In this document: positions 21,880-33,209 of the stretch, piece after piece | Position numbering within the stretch: position 1 is the stretch's first letter | Layout of the letters: each line of letters opens with the position of its first letter | Assembly: GCF_012273895.1 (NCBI RefSeq) | Contig: NC_052117.1 | Span: forward strand, 7,014,406-7,078,405 | Length of the DNA: 64,000 nt | Source of the DNA: Zerene cesonia | Taxonomy: Eukaryota > Arthropoda > Insecta > Lepidoptera > Pieridae | Reading direction: 5' to 3' | Notes under the pieces: generated by a model | What the model was told of the DNA's origin: nothing | The model's database searches: none | The model's input: only the letters and a program-made list of their open reading frames with translations | Program-made: the position numbers and the translations under genes

Positions 21880-22040
21880 TTATTATTTATTTATTTATTA
21901 TAAATTTTACAAATTTACAATTTACAATTGCACATGCATTTCAGATAAAATGTCGTATTATAGATAGCAATTATTAGAAATGGAAATGATAAGTCTTTCC
22001 TCTGTGCTAGTCCACCAACTGTGTTACAGCAGGGAAATGA
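21880..22040. mobile_element. Probable LINE 3'-end fragment
   Basis: A TTATTATTTATTTATTTATT block followed by TTTTACAAATTTACAATTTA and CTAGTCCACCAACTGTGTTA resembles dispersed LINE ends of Lepidoptera. Assignment is from memory. Confidence 0.35.
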
Positions 22041-23284
22041 TTTATAGAATTTTATTATTAATCCTTTTTTTGTCTAGTTTCTAGTAGTCTAGGTTTGTGT
22101 ATTCAATATTCGAGTTATACAATTTCAATAAGATAAGGACGGAATAATATATATTATTTACAAAATATTGTTTAAAATATATTGGTTTACAATATTCAAA
22201 AGCTTTCGATTTTAGAACTTCGTTTTATTGCATGTGAATCTAGCTTTAAAATAAATAATTATTACAATTAAAGTTATTGAATTTAATAAAGGTGTTGCTA
22301 AAAACTTTTGTACAGAGCTGGCAATACCCTTATCTACACAGAATTACATGATTATTTGACTATTGAATGTGTTAATGTAATATTTAAATTTTAAATCCAC
22401 TGTTAAATTTTTAATATCTGAATTCATTTATGCATCTAGTCTCGGAGTGAAACGGACGTGACATTTGGTCAGATCCCTAAAAATAAAAAATGCATACGCG
22501 GCCATATGAAAGTCTCCTATTGGAAGCCGACAAAGTATACCTACCTTTTTATTATTAAACCTATATTCGATACGTCTATCTCTGTTTAATACTAGGGAGT
22601 CCATTCATAAGAGTATATTTTTATAGCATAATAGAGTGATCTAAAATTATCAGATTCCATTATAGCTTTTTAGGTGTCTTTCGTAATATTTCACTTTATT
22701 TCAAGAAAAAAGGATAATAAGTGGGTTTCAAAATATTCCGATTTCCCAGAAGCACAAGGATTTCTAAGATAAATATAAATGCATATTGTGTTACAGTCAA
22801 ACCTCGTGACTGTCATCTCACTCGTAATTTTTTGACCTTACAAGAATTTTTGTCAAACCTAGAAGATACTAATTTGTCCAGAAAATTGAGCTTTAAAGTA
22901 GTACTGTAATCAGGTATAGTACCTGTTGGGCAAGATAAGGAGGGGTTCATCGAAGAAGGAAGCAATATGTAGCAAGACATTTTTAAATTATAGTATTTTT
23001 TTCGTAAATGACTTAACTACTTTTCAGGGTTTATTCCTTATTACACACTATCGATTCGTGTAATGAGTTATGTTTTTTTACAATATGAAGGAGCTCGATC
23101 AATGGAATATTTGGAATATTTGTTTCAAATCGGATGAAGAAGAGTTAGTTATAATATAAATCAGTTTCGTGACTTCTTTCAGCTTTTACATTCCTCATAG
23201 TTTCGTATTTCGCCTACCAGGCCCAGCTGAAAAAGTCAATCTGTATGTAATATTTATTCACTTCTGAATGATGATTTCATGATT

Positions 23285-23317
23285 TATGGTAGATGAAAAA
23301 TGATTTCATCTACCATA
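23285..23317. repeat. Perfect 14-bp inverted repeat with 5-nt loop
   Basis: TATGGTAGATGAAA at 23285-23298 is exactly reversed at 23304-23317. Confidence 0.8.
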
Positions 23318-23434
23318 CCTAGTTGAAATATTCACTATGCTTAGGTAACTCATATTTACTACGTAACCTTCTTCTATTACCTTATTAATTCTCTTATTTT
23401 CAAATAAACACATGTCAAATCAAAGCCAAGTATT

Positions 23435-23530
23435 TTGTGTAAACGGAGGCTTGGGAGGGCCGCCCTCTGTAGAAACCGCAGGCGGAGGCCGGCATGGGTG
23501 ACTGCTGTTCGTTACGCAAGGGCGGAGAGA
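23435..23530. other. GC-rich patch in AT-rich surroundings
   Basis: GGCTTGGGAGGGCCGCCCTC, CCGCAGGCGGAGGCCGGCAT and AAGGGCGGAGAG give a composition unlike the neighbours. No coding frame or repeat family is recognised. Confidence 0.4.
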
Positions 23531-23861
23531 TTGCACTTCCTAAAGTATTTGAGCACTTCAAATATATATAATATAAGCATATATATACTGTCGGATATTA
23601 ATCGTGTTTTAATATACTGTTGGATGAATAATATAGCCAGTTAATTACAGATGTTGCTTTTCATACCGTCTCAAAACTAGTATTTATGTATTGAATCTAT
23701 AAAAAGTCGAAACTATTATTCAACACAGTCTTCCTTTTTAATTGCTAACAATATAATAAATTTCCTCGATGTTATAAAGCACGTGGATGGTCGTTTTTTT
23801 AGTGAAAGTTCTTGAAGGTCGATTTATCGCCTCCGAAATTCACCGTATGCTATATACTATA

Positions 23862-24078
23862 CTAGCTGCGCCCCGCGCTTTTACACGCGTAAGTATCCCG
23901 TAGGAATATCGGGATAAAAATTTGCCTATGTGTTATTCCAGTTGTCCAGCTATCTAAATACAAAATTTCATTGCAATCGGTTCCGTAGTTTTCACGTGAA
24001 AGAGTAACAAACATCCATCCATAGATACGTACATACATCCATCCATACTTACACTATCGCGTTTACGATATTAGTAGG
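23862..24078 (-). mobile_element. Lep1-like Helitron (H1), copy 7
   Basis: CTAGCTGCGCCCCGCG at the left through ATCGGTTCCGTAGTTTTCAC. A local CATCCATC/CATACATC expansion lies near the 5' end, which finishes GATATTAGTAGG. Confidence 0.85.
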
Positions 24079-25077
24079 TTTGGAGCCGTTTGCAAAATTC
24101 AGAGAAGAAATACTACTCGTTAGATGGTAGCATGTAATTATCAATGATTATTTTATCAATGAATATTCATTTATAATTTAATTGCTTTTTCAAGGAACAG
24201 CCGTTCACCTAGATTAACTAACACTCTTAAATCGAATTAAATAATTTGACTTGGAAACTGCAATAGTGAAGCTGTTCAGTCATCACTCATTCATTATTTG
24301 CATCTTTGATACTAGATACAGTTTGCTACATTTCTAGCTTACAGAAGCTCTTAGCGTTTACTAATAATTCAATAGTTTATTCATTCGGCGAAACATTCTA
24401 CAATCGTACATGAGATTGCCTCTATACAGACACGACGGTATATAGTTGTTATTGTTGACAGAATAAAAAGAAATATGTAAATCTCTATGATTGTTTATCA
24501 AGCGATTACTGTAAACTCAATAATGATAAAAATATTTGAAAAAATCCGTATATTATCTTATTATATCCACAACTATCTAAGTGTGTACATAAATTTTTAA
24601 TATGATACAATTTACATTTACAGGTGAATAATAGCGTCATGTAATCGTACCTTTATTTGACTGAAGGACTTACAGTCGCCATCTCTTTCTTCTCCATAAT
24701 AAATGCCACAAATGTCCTTTCACATAGTTAAACATGAAAATGCTGACACAATAGTACGCCTCATTTAGCCCCTAAAGGCCCTATGAATCCCTTTCGGCAT
24801 CCCTCTTATTTTTGGCGTATGCCAGTCTTTTATCAACTTTTTAACAAGGCGGAAGTTTTTGAGTAATTGCTTTTAACGGATTTAGACGTGATATATTTTT
24901 TGTTTTTTGCAAGAATGTTAAAATGTTTGAGCTCGTATATAGGTAGGGGAAACATGCATTAGCGTTTTGGTGTTTAAGTATTTTTCCTCTGAGGTTTGAG
25001 TTCCGGTGAATCATTAAAAATCATTTTGCCTCGTATGATAGATATATGATATCTCATAGAGGAACATATAAAATGTA

Positions 25078-25193
25078 ATAAATTTTGAAAAAAATAGAAA
25101 AAAATTGATAACGAGGCGGGATTCGAACCCGCCTTTTTTCCTTAAAAATTTATCATATATAAAGCATTTCAATGCTAAAAAACTAAAAATTAA
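25078..25193 (+). mobile_element. SINE-C, copy 2, with inverted 5' part and 12-bp TSD
   Basis: The left part is antisense (TTGATAACGAGGCGGGATTC then GAACCCGCC, a perfect T-arm palindrome); the right part is sense tail (ATAAAGCATTTCAATGCT ... AACTAAAAATTAA). ATATAAAATGTA flanks the whole unit at 25066-25077 and 25194-25205, so the two orientations were inserted together. Confidence 0.8.
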
Positions 25194-25754
25194 ATATAAA
25201 ATGTATCCAATCTATTTATTCGGACACGGCATTTCATGGACACAGTTTTAGCACTAGTTTAACAATTATTTTTCCACTGAAAGGCATATTAAATAACGTT
25301 TATAATATAAAGTTCATATTATTAGATTGTTATGAGAATAATTATTTATTATTAATTACAAAATTTCGTCCTTGTCCTTGTTATTAGTAATTTATATTGT
25401 TTTAAGTGGTACAACAACTGGTAATTGGTAACTGGTAATTGAAGCGAATGAAAAACCACACAAATGCTTTACTTGCACATCAATTATAACCACCTCCAGC
25501 TACATATACACCAATATTTGCTCCTTAATTAATAGCCAGCGAATTTCACATTCCAGAAATTTCCATAAAATCGACGATCGTAACGAACTTAACGACGAGG
25601 AAAGTATGAATATTTATATTTCAGAATCTGCGGCTACAACTCCCTCTAGTGATTGACACTTTAATTTTCGCCTTGACAGCAAGCATGGCTTGAATGACAC
25701 ATCCGCTCGTTAGTTGAAAGAATTGTAAATTGAAATTTTCGATTCTAGCATTCT

Positions 25755-25771
25755 GCTAGCTAGCTAGCTAG
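25755..25771. repeat. (CTAG)4 microsatellite
   Basis: GCTAGCTAGCTAGCTAG; it coincides with the Helitron terminal tetranucleotide but no element borders it. Confidence 0.7.
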
Positions 25772-25850
25772 TATCTACGAGTTTTATCAAACTCTGATCT
25801 TCACAGACTTGGCGCATTAAGAATGGTGGAAGTATAATGCAGTGAATATA

Positions 25851-25883
25851 CCACCAGATTCTACTTTTAGTAGAATCTGGTGG
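25851..25883. repeat. Perfect 15-bp inverted repeat with 3-nt loop
   Basis: CCACCAGATTCTACT at 25851-25865 is exactly reversed at 25869-25883 around TTT. Confidence 0.9.
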
Positions 25884-25939
25884 TGATTACTAAGCAATTT
25901 GTTAATTCAGTTACATTCAGTGTGTCATTGTGTTTATTT

Positions 25940-25995
25940 TTATGGTAAACCTTATTTTTATGGTCACCTGATGGTAAATGATCAGCGTCGTCCGC
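25940..25995 (-). mobile_element. SINE-A-like remnant
   Basis: TTATGGTCACCTGATGGTAAATG resembles the reversed 3' part of SINE-A type elements. Too short for firm assignment. Confidence 0.35.
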
Positions 25996-26058
25996 AATGT
26001 CGCAAAATATTTAATCATTTCAAAATAATTTGAAATGATTAAATATTTTACACATTGC
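25994..26058. repeat. Long hairpin: perfect 21-bp stem with 4-nt loop plus outer 7-bp stem
   Basis: The arm 26004-26024 (starting AAAATATTTAATC) is exactly reversed at 26029-26049. GCAATGT (25994-26000) pairs with ACATTGC (26052-26058) outside a small internal loop. Confidence 0.9.
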
Positions 26059-28440
26059 ATTTACTCCCAATATAATATGGCTTAATAAAGAAATCGTAAA
26101 ACAAATAATGTTGCGTCTATATCTTGCGGCAACCGATAATTAACTAGATTCCCCTTACCACGAGTGTGTTGGTGCTATTCGCTCTAACCTGAAGTCATGA
26201 CCAACAAATTAAGGATAGAAGCTTCAATTATTTTGGTACAAGTGACCTCCGGTACACGTAATGTAGGGAACTTTAATTATCTCGAATCTACCCTCGTTTT
26301 AACCGTGCCCCAGCGTCTAGTTGCTTACGTAAATGGCAAAACGAAATGTGAAAAGGCAATCGCCAATGCTATTCAGTGGGTTAGTTAAAATCTTATGATG
26401 CCTTTATGAGTGAAGATTAACTTTGTTTGCAAAGTAATGGTACGGGTGAAGGTAAGAGGGAATTTGAAAGGTTATGAAAATATAGGCTTGGAATATATCA
26501 TCCTTCAGTAAGATGAGTATTATGTTTGATATTTTTCTTTTCATAATAGTCTCATGTTATCATGCTGTCAATTTCTTAGCTTTTTAATTGTAGGTTTATA
26601 GAGTCGGGTTCTAGTGAGAGTTATGATAAAACTGCATTACGGTTAATTAAGCTTATTCAAGATTATATTGCATTATGGCGATAAGATAAACAAATTATCT
26701 ACGAACAAATACATACTGATGTTTGATTTCATATATTTACACTGTACTTACAGTTAAACCATAGCACATATGAATGTAAATACAATTTGTAAGAAGTAAA
26801 ACGAAGATATGTGAATGAGTTGCTTATAACTATGTCCGGCTACTGGTATGAAGTGTTGCAAAGAAGTGATTTGAATTTATGTATAATATTCAATCAACCT
26901 ACTATAATATAGAAGATAATTATTTGTCAAGACCAATACGGAAAATTTGTACTTTAGGATGAATATAGCGTAATTTTATTTTAAATCTTTCCTTAGCACT
27001 AATGGTCGATGCGATTAAATTAGAATATTTTGTTACACAAAGGCATCGTTATTTGCTATTTCTTATATCGAACGATGCGGTAGTGGTTGTTGATAAACAA
27101 ATTAACTAACTATACAATAGGTACCTAAGTAACTTTACATTACACACACATGAAGACACATAGACATTTTATGGAATCGTTTACCCACTCCCATTGCTAT
27201 GATTGTTTAATAGTTAAATTTTGATTAAATGTGAAGGTATTTCCATTCTTGGTGGATTCTATTCTTCTTCTCTTATTTTTAGTATATTAACTATAAATTA
27301 ATTGAATTATGTTTTAATCAACTAGTTTTTAGAGTAATATTTAACTATTATCTGGCCCGAAAACATGACCTTAGTAAGATCGCCGGAAAAAAACATACAT
27401 TCAAGACTGAATTATACAGTTTTGTATCATTTTACAATGAATAAGCTTTAAGACCTTCCGATTCTATAGCTTTGTTTTATATCCTTGTTTTTCCTTCGGG
27501 CAAACCCGAAGTAATTTCTGCCGAAATATTGAATACATCTTCAATTATAAACCCTCTGTGTGAGGAGTCGTTATAATTTATATCTCCCGACGGACAATAG
27601 TGAAGGGATCCTTTTGGAAATTTATACGTCGATGTTTTGGTTCCTGCGTCTGACTCGCATAAGCGATGGTCCACTCTTTGTACGCCCTACGCTTTTGTGT
27701 GTCATTGTACCTCGAATGCTATTTTGGTTATTAATATTATTGTTTATTATTATGGCCCTTGTTTATTCTAGGATTCTTAATTTTAAATGCAATTTTATAA
27801 CCTGTAAAAAATATGAACAATAGAAATTCGAACATGGTGATGGAATTCCGCCGTGATCATCGGCACCGTGGCGATGTCGTTTGTCAGCTGAAAGCTGTCA
27901 GAAACTTTGTGTATCAACGTGCCATATTTTGTTAGAAAATGTTAAATATTGCAATATTCAATTATGCATAATTAATAATAGCATACTCTACTTTAGACTG
28001 GAAACTTCCTATTTAACAACCTAGACAACCGTAACAAATACAAATAAATATAGTCAAATTGAGATGCTCCTCCTTGTGTCTAGATACTATATATATAAAA
28101 GATGTATTAATATTTATGATATACTATAAAATCTATAGCCCAAATACTTTCAGTAATCACAAATTAAACAACAAACGGCGTATCAAATGCATTTAAGCGG
28201 TTATTAGAATTTAAAGCCAAACATTATAACAATGAGCTTTTCATAGCTGCAACCGTTTAGCGAAATACTCAATACGGTTGGGTGTATTGGTAATTAAATG
28301 ATAATATCACTCATTAATATTGGTTAAAAGCGGTTGGATGATGCTATTGAGATTATTGTTGTATGATCTCTCGTTACGATACATACAAAAAAATGTATTT
28401 TAATATATTCAATAGCTGGAAAAGCAACTAGTGGGACGCC
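26059..28440. other. Gene-free stretch
   Basis: Open frames at 26197-26388 and 27477-27823 (both strands) lack splice context and recognised domains. Several GCGGTT/AACCG motifs occur at 28195-28340 without an identified meaning. Confidence 0.4.
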
Positions 28441-28560
28441 TGATGGTAGGCGACTTTAATTGATGGAGGGAATAAAAAAACACCACTGGTACGGGTAAGA
28501 AAAGGATATAGGCTTCGGGTTCCCCCATTTACCGAAACACTTCTGATCTATCTGATCTGA
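28441..28560 (-). mobile_element. Degraded SINE-A fragment
   Basis: GGGACGCCTGATGGTAGGCGA then AGGATATAGGCTTCGGG, CCCCCATTTACCGAAAC keep the order of the reversed family with internal deletions. Confidence 0.5.
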
Positions 28561-28867
28561 GAGGAGAGTGAGAGGTCACCATTCGAATAATAACACAACA
28601 CACTGAATAAAATTTAACGAAATTATAAACTTCAAACATTTATTTACCGAAATATTCACTAAAGTACTATCTACTTTATAGCTAATGTTTAACAAATAAC
28701 AATAACGATATCAAACAAAATTATATTTATAGTAATGTTATTTGTTCTTTTATTACAAAAGTATAATCAAGACGATATAAAATTAAACAATTGTAATAAG
28801 CTTTCTAGTCCGAGAAGACATGATAACAAGTAATTCTCAACTTTCGTTGGTTAACAAGGTTGTAACA

Positions 28868-29085
28868 TTTAATTTTTAGTTTTTTTATAGCATTGAAATG
28901 CTTTATAAATGAGAAATTTTGAAAGAATAGAAAAAATTTGATCACGAGGAAAGAGTAGAAGAAATTCGATTACTGTGGCAGGATCACGGGTGGCCGAGAG
29001 GCTAGGCGTTGCTACGGTTAGGTAAGAAACGCAGGTTCGAATCCTGCCTCGTGATCAAATTTTTTCTATTCTTTCAAAATTTTCT
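28868..29085 (-). mobile_element. SINE-C, copy 3, longest, with inverted 5' part and 13-bp TSD
   Basis: Read on the minus strand it is an antisense tRNA head followed by the sense tail (CCTCGTGATCAAA ... ATAAAGCATTTCAATGCT ... AACTAAAAATTAAA). CAAGGTTGTAACA flanks it at 28855-28867 and 29086-29098. The two halves share about 40 bp in opposite orientation, so the unit can fold into a long hairpin. Confidence 0.85.
28982..29056 (+). other. tRNA-like head of SINE-C (tRNA pseudogene)
   Basis: GATCACG at the start pairs with CGTGATC at the end. GTGGCCGAGAGGCTAGGC resembles a Leu/Ser-type D arm, and GCAGGTTCGAATCCTGC is a perfect T arm. The putative anticodon loop ACGGTTA has C instead of T before the anticodon, the acceptor and T arms are separated by extra bases, and the variable arm is missing, so it is not taken as functional. 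The intact A/B boxes could still recruit RNA polymerase III. Confidence 0.6.
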
Positions 29086-29278
29086 CAAGGTTGTAACAAC
29101 CATACTTATATATAATTATACATATACTCATATATATATATATATACACTTAAAACTGCTTTAGTATGTAGGAAATATTAAAAATAATGTCACTCAAGTA
29201 TTTGTTTCGCTCGACTAATAAATAGCATAAAGTCAAAATTCAAAGACAGTAGCGTTTCTCTTGGTATCCTCGAATCCA

Positions 29279-29461
29279 TCTTTACTAACAATATGATTTT
29301 AATAAATGTGAAAGTATGTCTGTTTGTCTTTCTTACACGTTGTAACGGAGCGATTTTATGATATTTTTTTTGACCGGCTACTTTTTCTGCGGTAAAACAT
29401 CTCATTCCCATTGTAATTTCCTTTCTCGACGAGGACGAAGCCGCGCGTGAAATCTAGCTAG
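29279..29461 (+). mobile_element. Helitron-like element
   Basis: TCTTTACTAACAATATG ... AATGTGAAAGTATGTCTG ... GACGAAGCCGCGCGTGAAAT then CTAGCTAG before T; A precedes the TC. The 3' end is a duplicated CTAG. Length is 183 bp. Confidence 0.7.
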
Positions 29462-30415
29462 TAACAGTATCTACTGCCTATACATAATTGACAAATACCC
29501 ATGTATGGAACTACTAACAAAGGAAAGCCTGTGTATGTGACAATATTTTCATTCGTGTAATCCCAAAGGAAATATACGATATTCCCGATAAACGTGGACT
29601 GATGAAATTGTTTACGGTTTACTTTGGAGGTTATATGTATAACGAAGTATCTACATTACTGTTAAATTGAATTGCTATGTTCCTGTACCTATTAAATGTT
29701 TACATTTTATGAATAAACAAATTGCTTTTCATAATCTACATAATAAATAGTATGAAGACAAGTGTATGGATAGTACATTCATAAAACTTCTAAACTTAAG
29801 GCGTTTGGCATTAAATTTCACTTACCTCTACTAATGCAATTTATTATGTACAACAATGGATTACTTTGTCATCTGTTAGTATTCCTAGACACTAATTAGT
29901 ATTTTATGAATACAGCACACAACATATTGTACCAAGAGAACATGATGGAACAAGGCAGGTGATGATTTCAATATACGATTTCAAATTAGATGCAGATGTG
30001 TGACCTATTCGATACGCAACATTAAATGGATGTGCGGGCCAAATCTCCATATTGAATATCAGTTGCTTATTCAATCGAGTCCGATTTCAGCGAGCGAGCG
30101 AAAATACATTTGGTAGCAGCGAACAATTTACTATAACGTGTATTACAGAGCTGGCCGTGTGGCTAATCGTTTCAAGTGCGCGATGTATGACCACATCTTT
30201 GGCTTCCTTATCTAATGGATGGTGGAGATTGTTAAGACCCCTTGGTCTCTGGTCACCTCCTGAGGTGTGCTGCGTCGAGAAGTACAAGTGAAGATAAAAA
30301 TCAATGTATAATATAAGTAGGAAGGAATAAAGATACATTTCAAATCATTTAGCTTCTTTTGTTAGTGTAATAACGTAATGTTATTGCCATTTGTAGCTAA
30401 TCTAAAGTTCTAAAT

Positions 30416-30560
30416 TCTGAACTAATATTATAAACAGGAAATATTTGTGTATGTATGTTTGTTTTCATAGAAAGACTACTGAACCGATTTCAAAAACTCT
30501 TTCACTATTCGAAAGCTCCAATTTCACTCATTGACATAGGCATATACTACTTCATATCAA
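30416..30560 (+). mobile_element. Helitron-like fragment, 5' half only
   Basis: TCTGAACTAATATTATAAAC, GAAAGACTACTGAACCGATT and TTCACTATTCGAAAGCTCC match the H2-type elements at 46244 and 47189; the 3' end is not recognisable. Confidence 0.55.
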
Positions 30561-32299
30561 GTAAATAACTTATAGCTATTGAGAAGTCTTACCGAATAAT
30601 GCTGAATTTAGTTTCAAATTCTATTAATGGAACTTGTAGAAGAATAAAACATTGCTCCATTTCACCGTTAATATAAAACAATACGTGATAATTAATAAGA
30701 ATGTGGCTGTAAAACCGTTCCAAATAATTCGAGAAAGTAACAGAACAAAGATTTAAAACAAGCGTTGATTACTATTGAAATTCGATCACTTACTCAATGA
30801 ACTCTTGCTTCTGTTGAAATAGGGTTTCGGTGCAGCTAAATTTACAATTCACTTGTCAGCTGGGGGTTCGTGGAGTGAGACAATGGTATTTAACTTGCCA
30901 ACTTCAGCGTCGATACTAACATTGAGTTAGATAGTGTGATCTAACGTGTTCAAATTTGTATGAATAGTAATGGTCATTGAAGGAATGGATGAGAAGAGGT
31001 TTGAATACAGAAGTTTAAGCAAATTATGGTAATAAAGTAAGTATTGTAGCAAAAATTGTGATCTTATCTATGAGGCTATTAATCGGCTACAGTTCTTGAA
31101 ATAACGGATGGACTAAAAGAAACGACAATGTATTTTCAATATCTTATCTGTAATTTATACTACCAGGTTGTCAACGCTGTAAAAACTCTTTTGAGGAGCT
31201 TGTGCCTATCATAGCGTCTCTATTAAATGTATTATGAATAGACCTTAGTTGATCAGGTAGGATACATGTTTTTTTGTTTAACTTAGTTTTCTTTTAGTTT
31301 CGTTTCTTTATTAGATCATTTCTTGTTTAAAATAAGAAAGTTGTTAGGATGAGATAGGTATTACAATAAACTGAGAAAAATGTTAGAATGTAGGAATTAT
31401 TATTTTGTTGAAAATATGAAAATGTAAAACTTAATTAAATAACGTAGGAGTTATTGGTCGTAATTTGTGCAAATTTTGAGGATTAAAAAAAATAGAAACG
31501 GGACTATAAAACGTATAAAATTAAACCTCAAGATGTATCGCTTTATCCTTTAAACAACGTTACGTGTAGCGTTACACGTTACGTTACGTTACGTGATGAG
31601 CCAAATAAAAATATTTAATTGAAAAGTAAAGTACCTTATATTCTGATTCATCCTCGATGCCTATTCTCAATTCACCTAAAGCGTTGATACTCGACAATGT
31701 TGTTTAATTTTATACTCATATCAGTATCAGTACTTTTCGATGAATAAAAGGTTTACATCCATTACTGTATTAAAACATAAAATATGGTGTTATTGACTTC
31801 GTTTCCCTATAAATGTATAAGCATAAGCATCTCTTTACAAGTAAATGAGAAATATTCGAAGTAATTATAACATCGTCAATACAGGCAATTCCTTGTAAAC
31901 GTGATGGAAATATTAATTAACAAAAATTCTCAAAAATTGTGAATCCGGACTTCAATTAATAAATATATGGCTCTACTTTTTGCAGTTGCTTGTCATATAA
32001 GAATTGACCTAAAAAATAAAAAATATATATGTCTCTCCTCAAATTCGGATTGTTTATTATATTTATAGGATAAAAAAATTAAAGTAGGATATACTCGTAT
32101 TACAGGATAGGATTGAAGGATAATTTTATTAATATATGATATATAAAAATTACGTGTCACGTCCGCAATTGCCGCTAAACTGCTCAACCGATTTTAAACC
32201 AACTTAAAAGATGCGTGACGGAGCCACGCGTGAAGCTATAATAAATTTAAATAAAAACTGTAAGTAATATATGTACTTATATCGATAGTGTGGGTCTAC
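30561..32299. other. Gene-free stretch
   Basis: It includes a short (CGTTA)n-like patch at about 31557-31598 and a Helitron-like remnant (CAACCGATTTTAAACC, GACGGAGCCACGCGTGAAGC) at about 32140-32240. Confidence 0.4.
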
Positions 32300-32497
32300 A
32301 CCACTTCTACCACTGACGAAAGCGTGTTTGTTTGTTTGTTTTATGATTTGTTCTTTCACAAAGAAGCGATTTGCGATAATTGAATTTTTATGTTTGAAGT
32401 TAGCTACAGAGTGACAGGTTCTTCTTTTCTACGGTGAGGCATTATTTTTCATGAGAATTTCCATTAATTATACGTGCGAAGTCGTGGGCGGAAATCT
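32300..32497 (+). mobile_element. Diverged Helitron-like element
   Basis: GTGTTTGTTTGTTTGTTTTA, TGTTCTTTCACAAAGAAGCG and a 3' GCGAAGTCGTGGGCGGAAAT then CTAATG keep the order of the group, with the end changed from CTAG to CTAA. Confidence 0.45.
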
Positions 32498-32989
32498 AAT
32501 GCTTTGTAAAACCAAATAAATATTGGCTTAGTCAGTGTCAATAACATAATTCTGTCAGGCATCTATCGTCCGGCACGGTCCGGACATTCGATTAATCATA
32601 AATATATTATGAATGCCATGTTATTATAATTTACCTGACAGAAATTGGTAATTACATGAAGCGTAGCCTATAATCAAGGCACAGTTAGGTTGTATCTTTA
32701 GAAGTAGACTAGGTTCAAAGGATAATGATGTTTTTATTGAAACAACTATGTATGTATGGTAGAGTGGTGCTATTTTACTAATGTAATTAATCAATTGAAA
32801 AAATGGTGCAATTACTTGATATAATTGATTTCGATCCAAATTAATACATATTAACTATACCAATACTATAAAATTAACAAAAATTTTAATTCTAACTACT
32901 ACTTTTCGGGTAGTAGTTACTTATACATATTCGAAAAGTCTAGGTTTTGCAAAATTTCAGTTCAAAAAGAATCGCAGCATATATACAAA

Positions 32990-33146
32990 CTAGCGGTCCG
33001 CCCCGGTTTCGCCCGTCGTACATATATAGCTTATAGTCTTCCTCAATAAATGGGCTATCTAACACTGGAGATTTTTTCAAATAGGACCAGTAGTTCCTGC
33101 GATTAGTGCGTTAAAACAAACTCTTCAGCTTTATAATATTAATACC
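32990..33146 (-). mobile_element. Helitron-like element (H2 family)
   Basis: CTAGCGGTCCGCCCCGGTTT at the left (reversed 3' end) and TTTATAATATTAAT at the right (reversed 5' start) bound about 157 bp. Confidence 0.65.
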
Positions 33147-33168
33147 GATTAGTGATAGCCACATCAGT

Positions 33169-33208
33169 GAACAGATTTTGTAATGCGGGCATAATACAAA
33201 ATCTGTTC
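33169..33208. repeat. Perfect 14-bp inverted repeat with 12-nt loop
   Basis: GAACAGATTTTGTA at 33169-33182 is exactly reversed at 33195-33208; the loop is ATGCGGGCATAA. Confidence 0.85.
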
Positions 33209-33209
33209 T

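Noticed and set aside
25755..25771. CTAG repeat as a Helitron terminus
   Set aside because: No hairpin or Helitron body is found on either side.
28982..29056. Functional tRNA gene
   Set aside because: Acceptor and T arms fit, but the anticodon loop lacks the invariant T before the anticodon, there are extra bases between T arm and acceptor, and the same block recurs as a SINE head.
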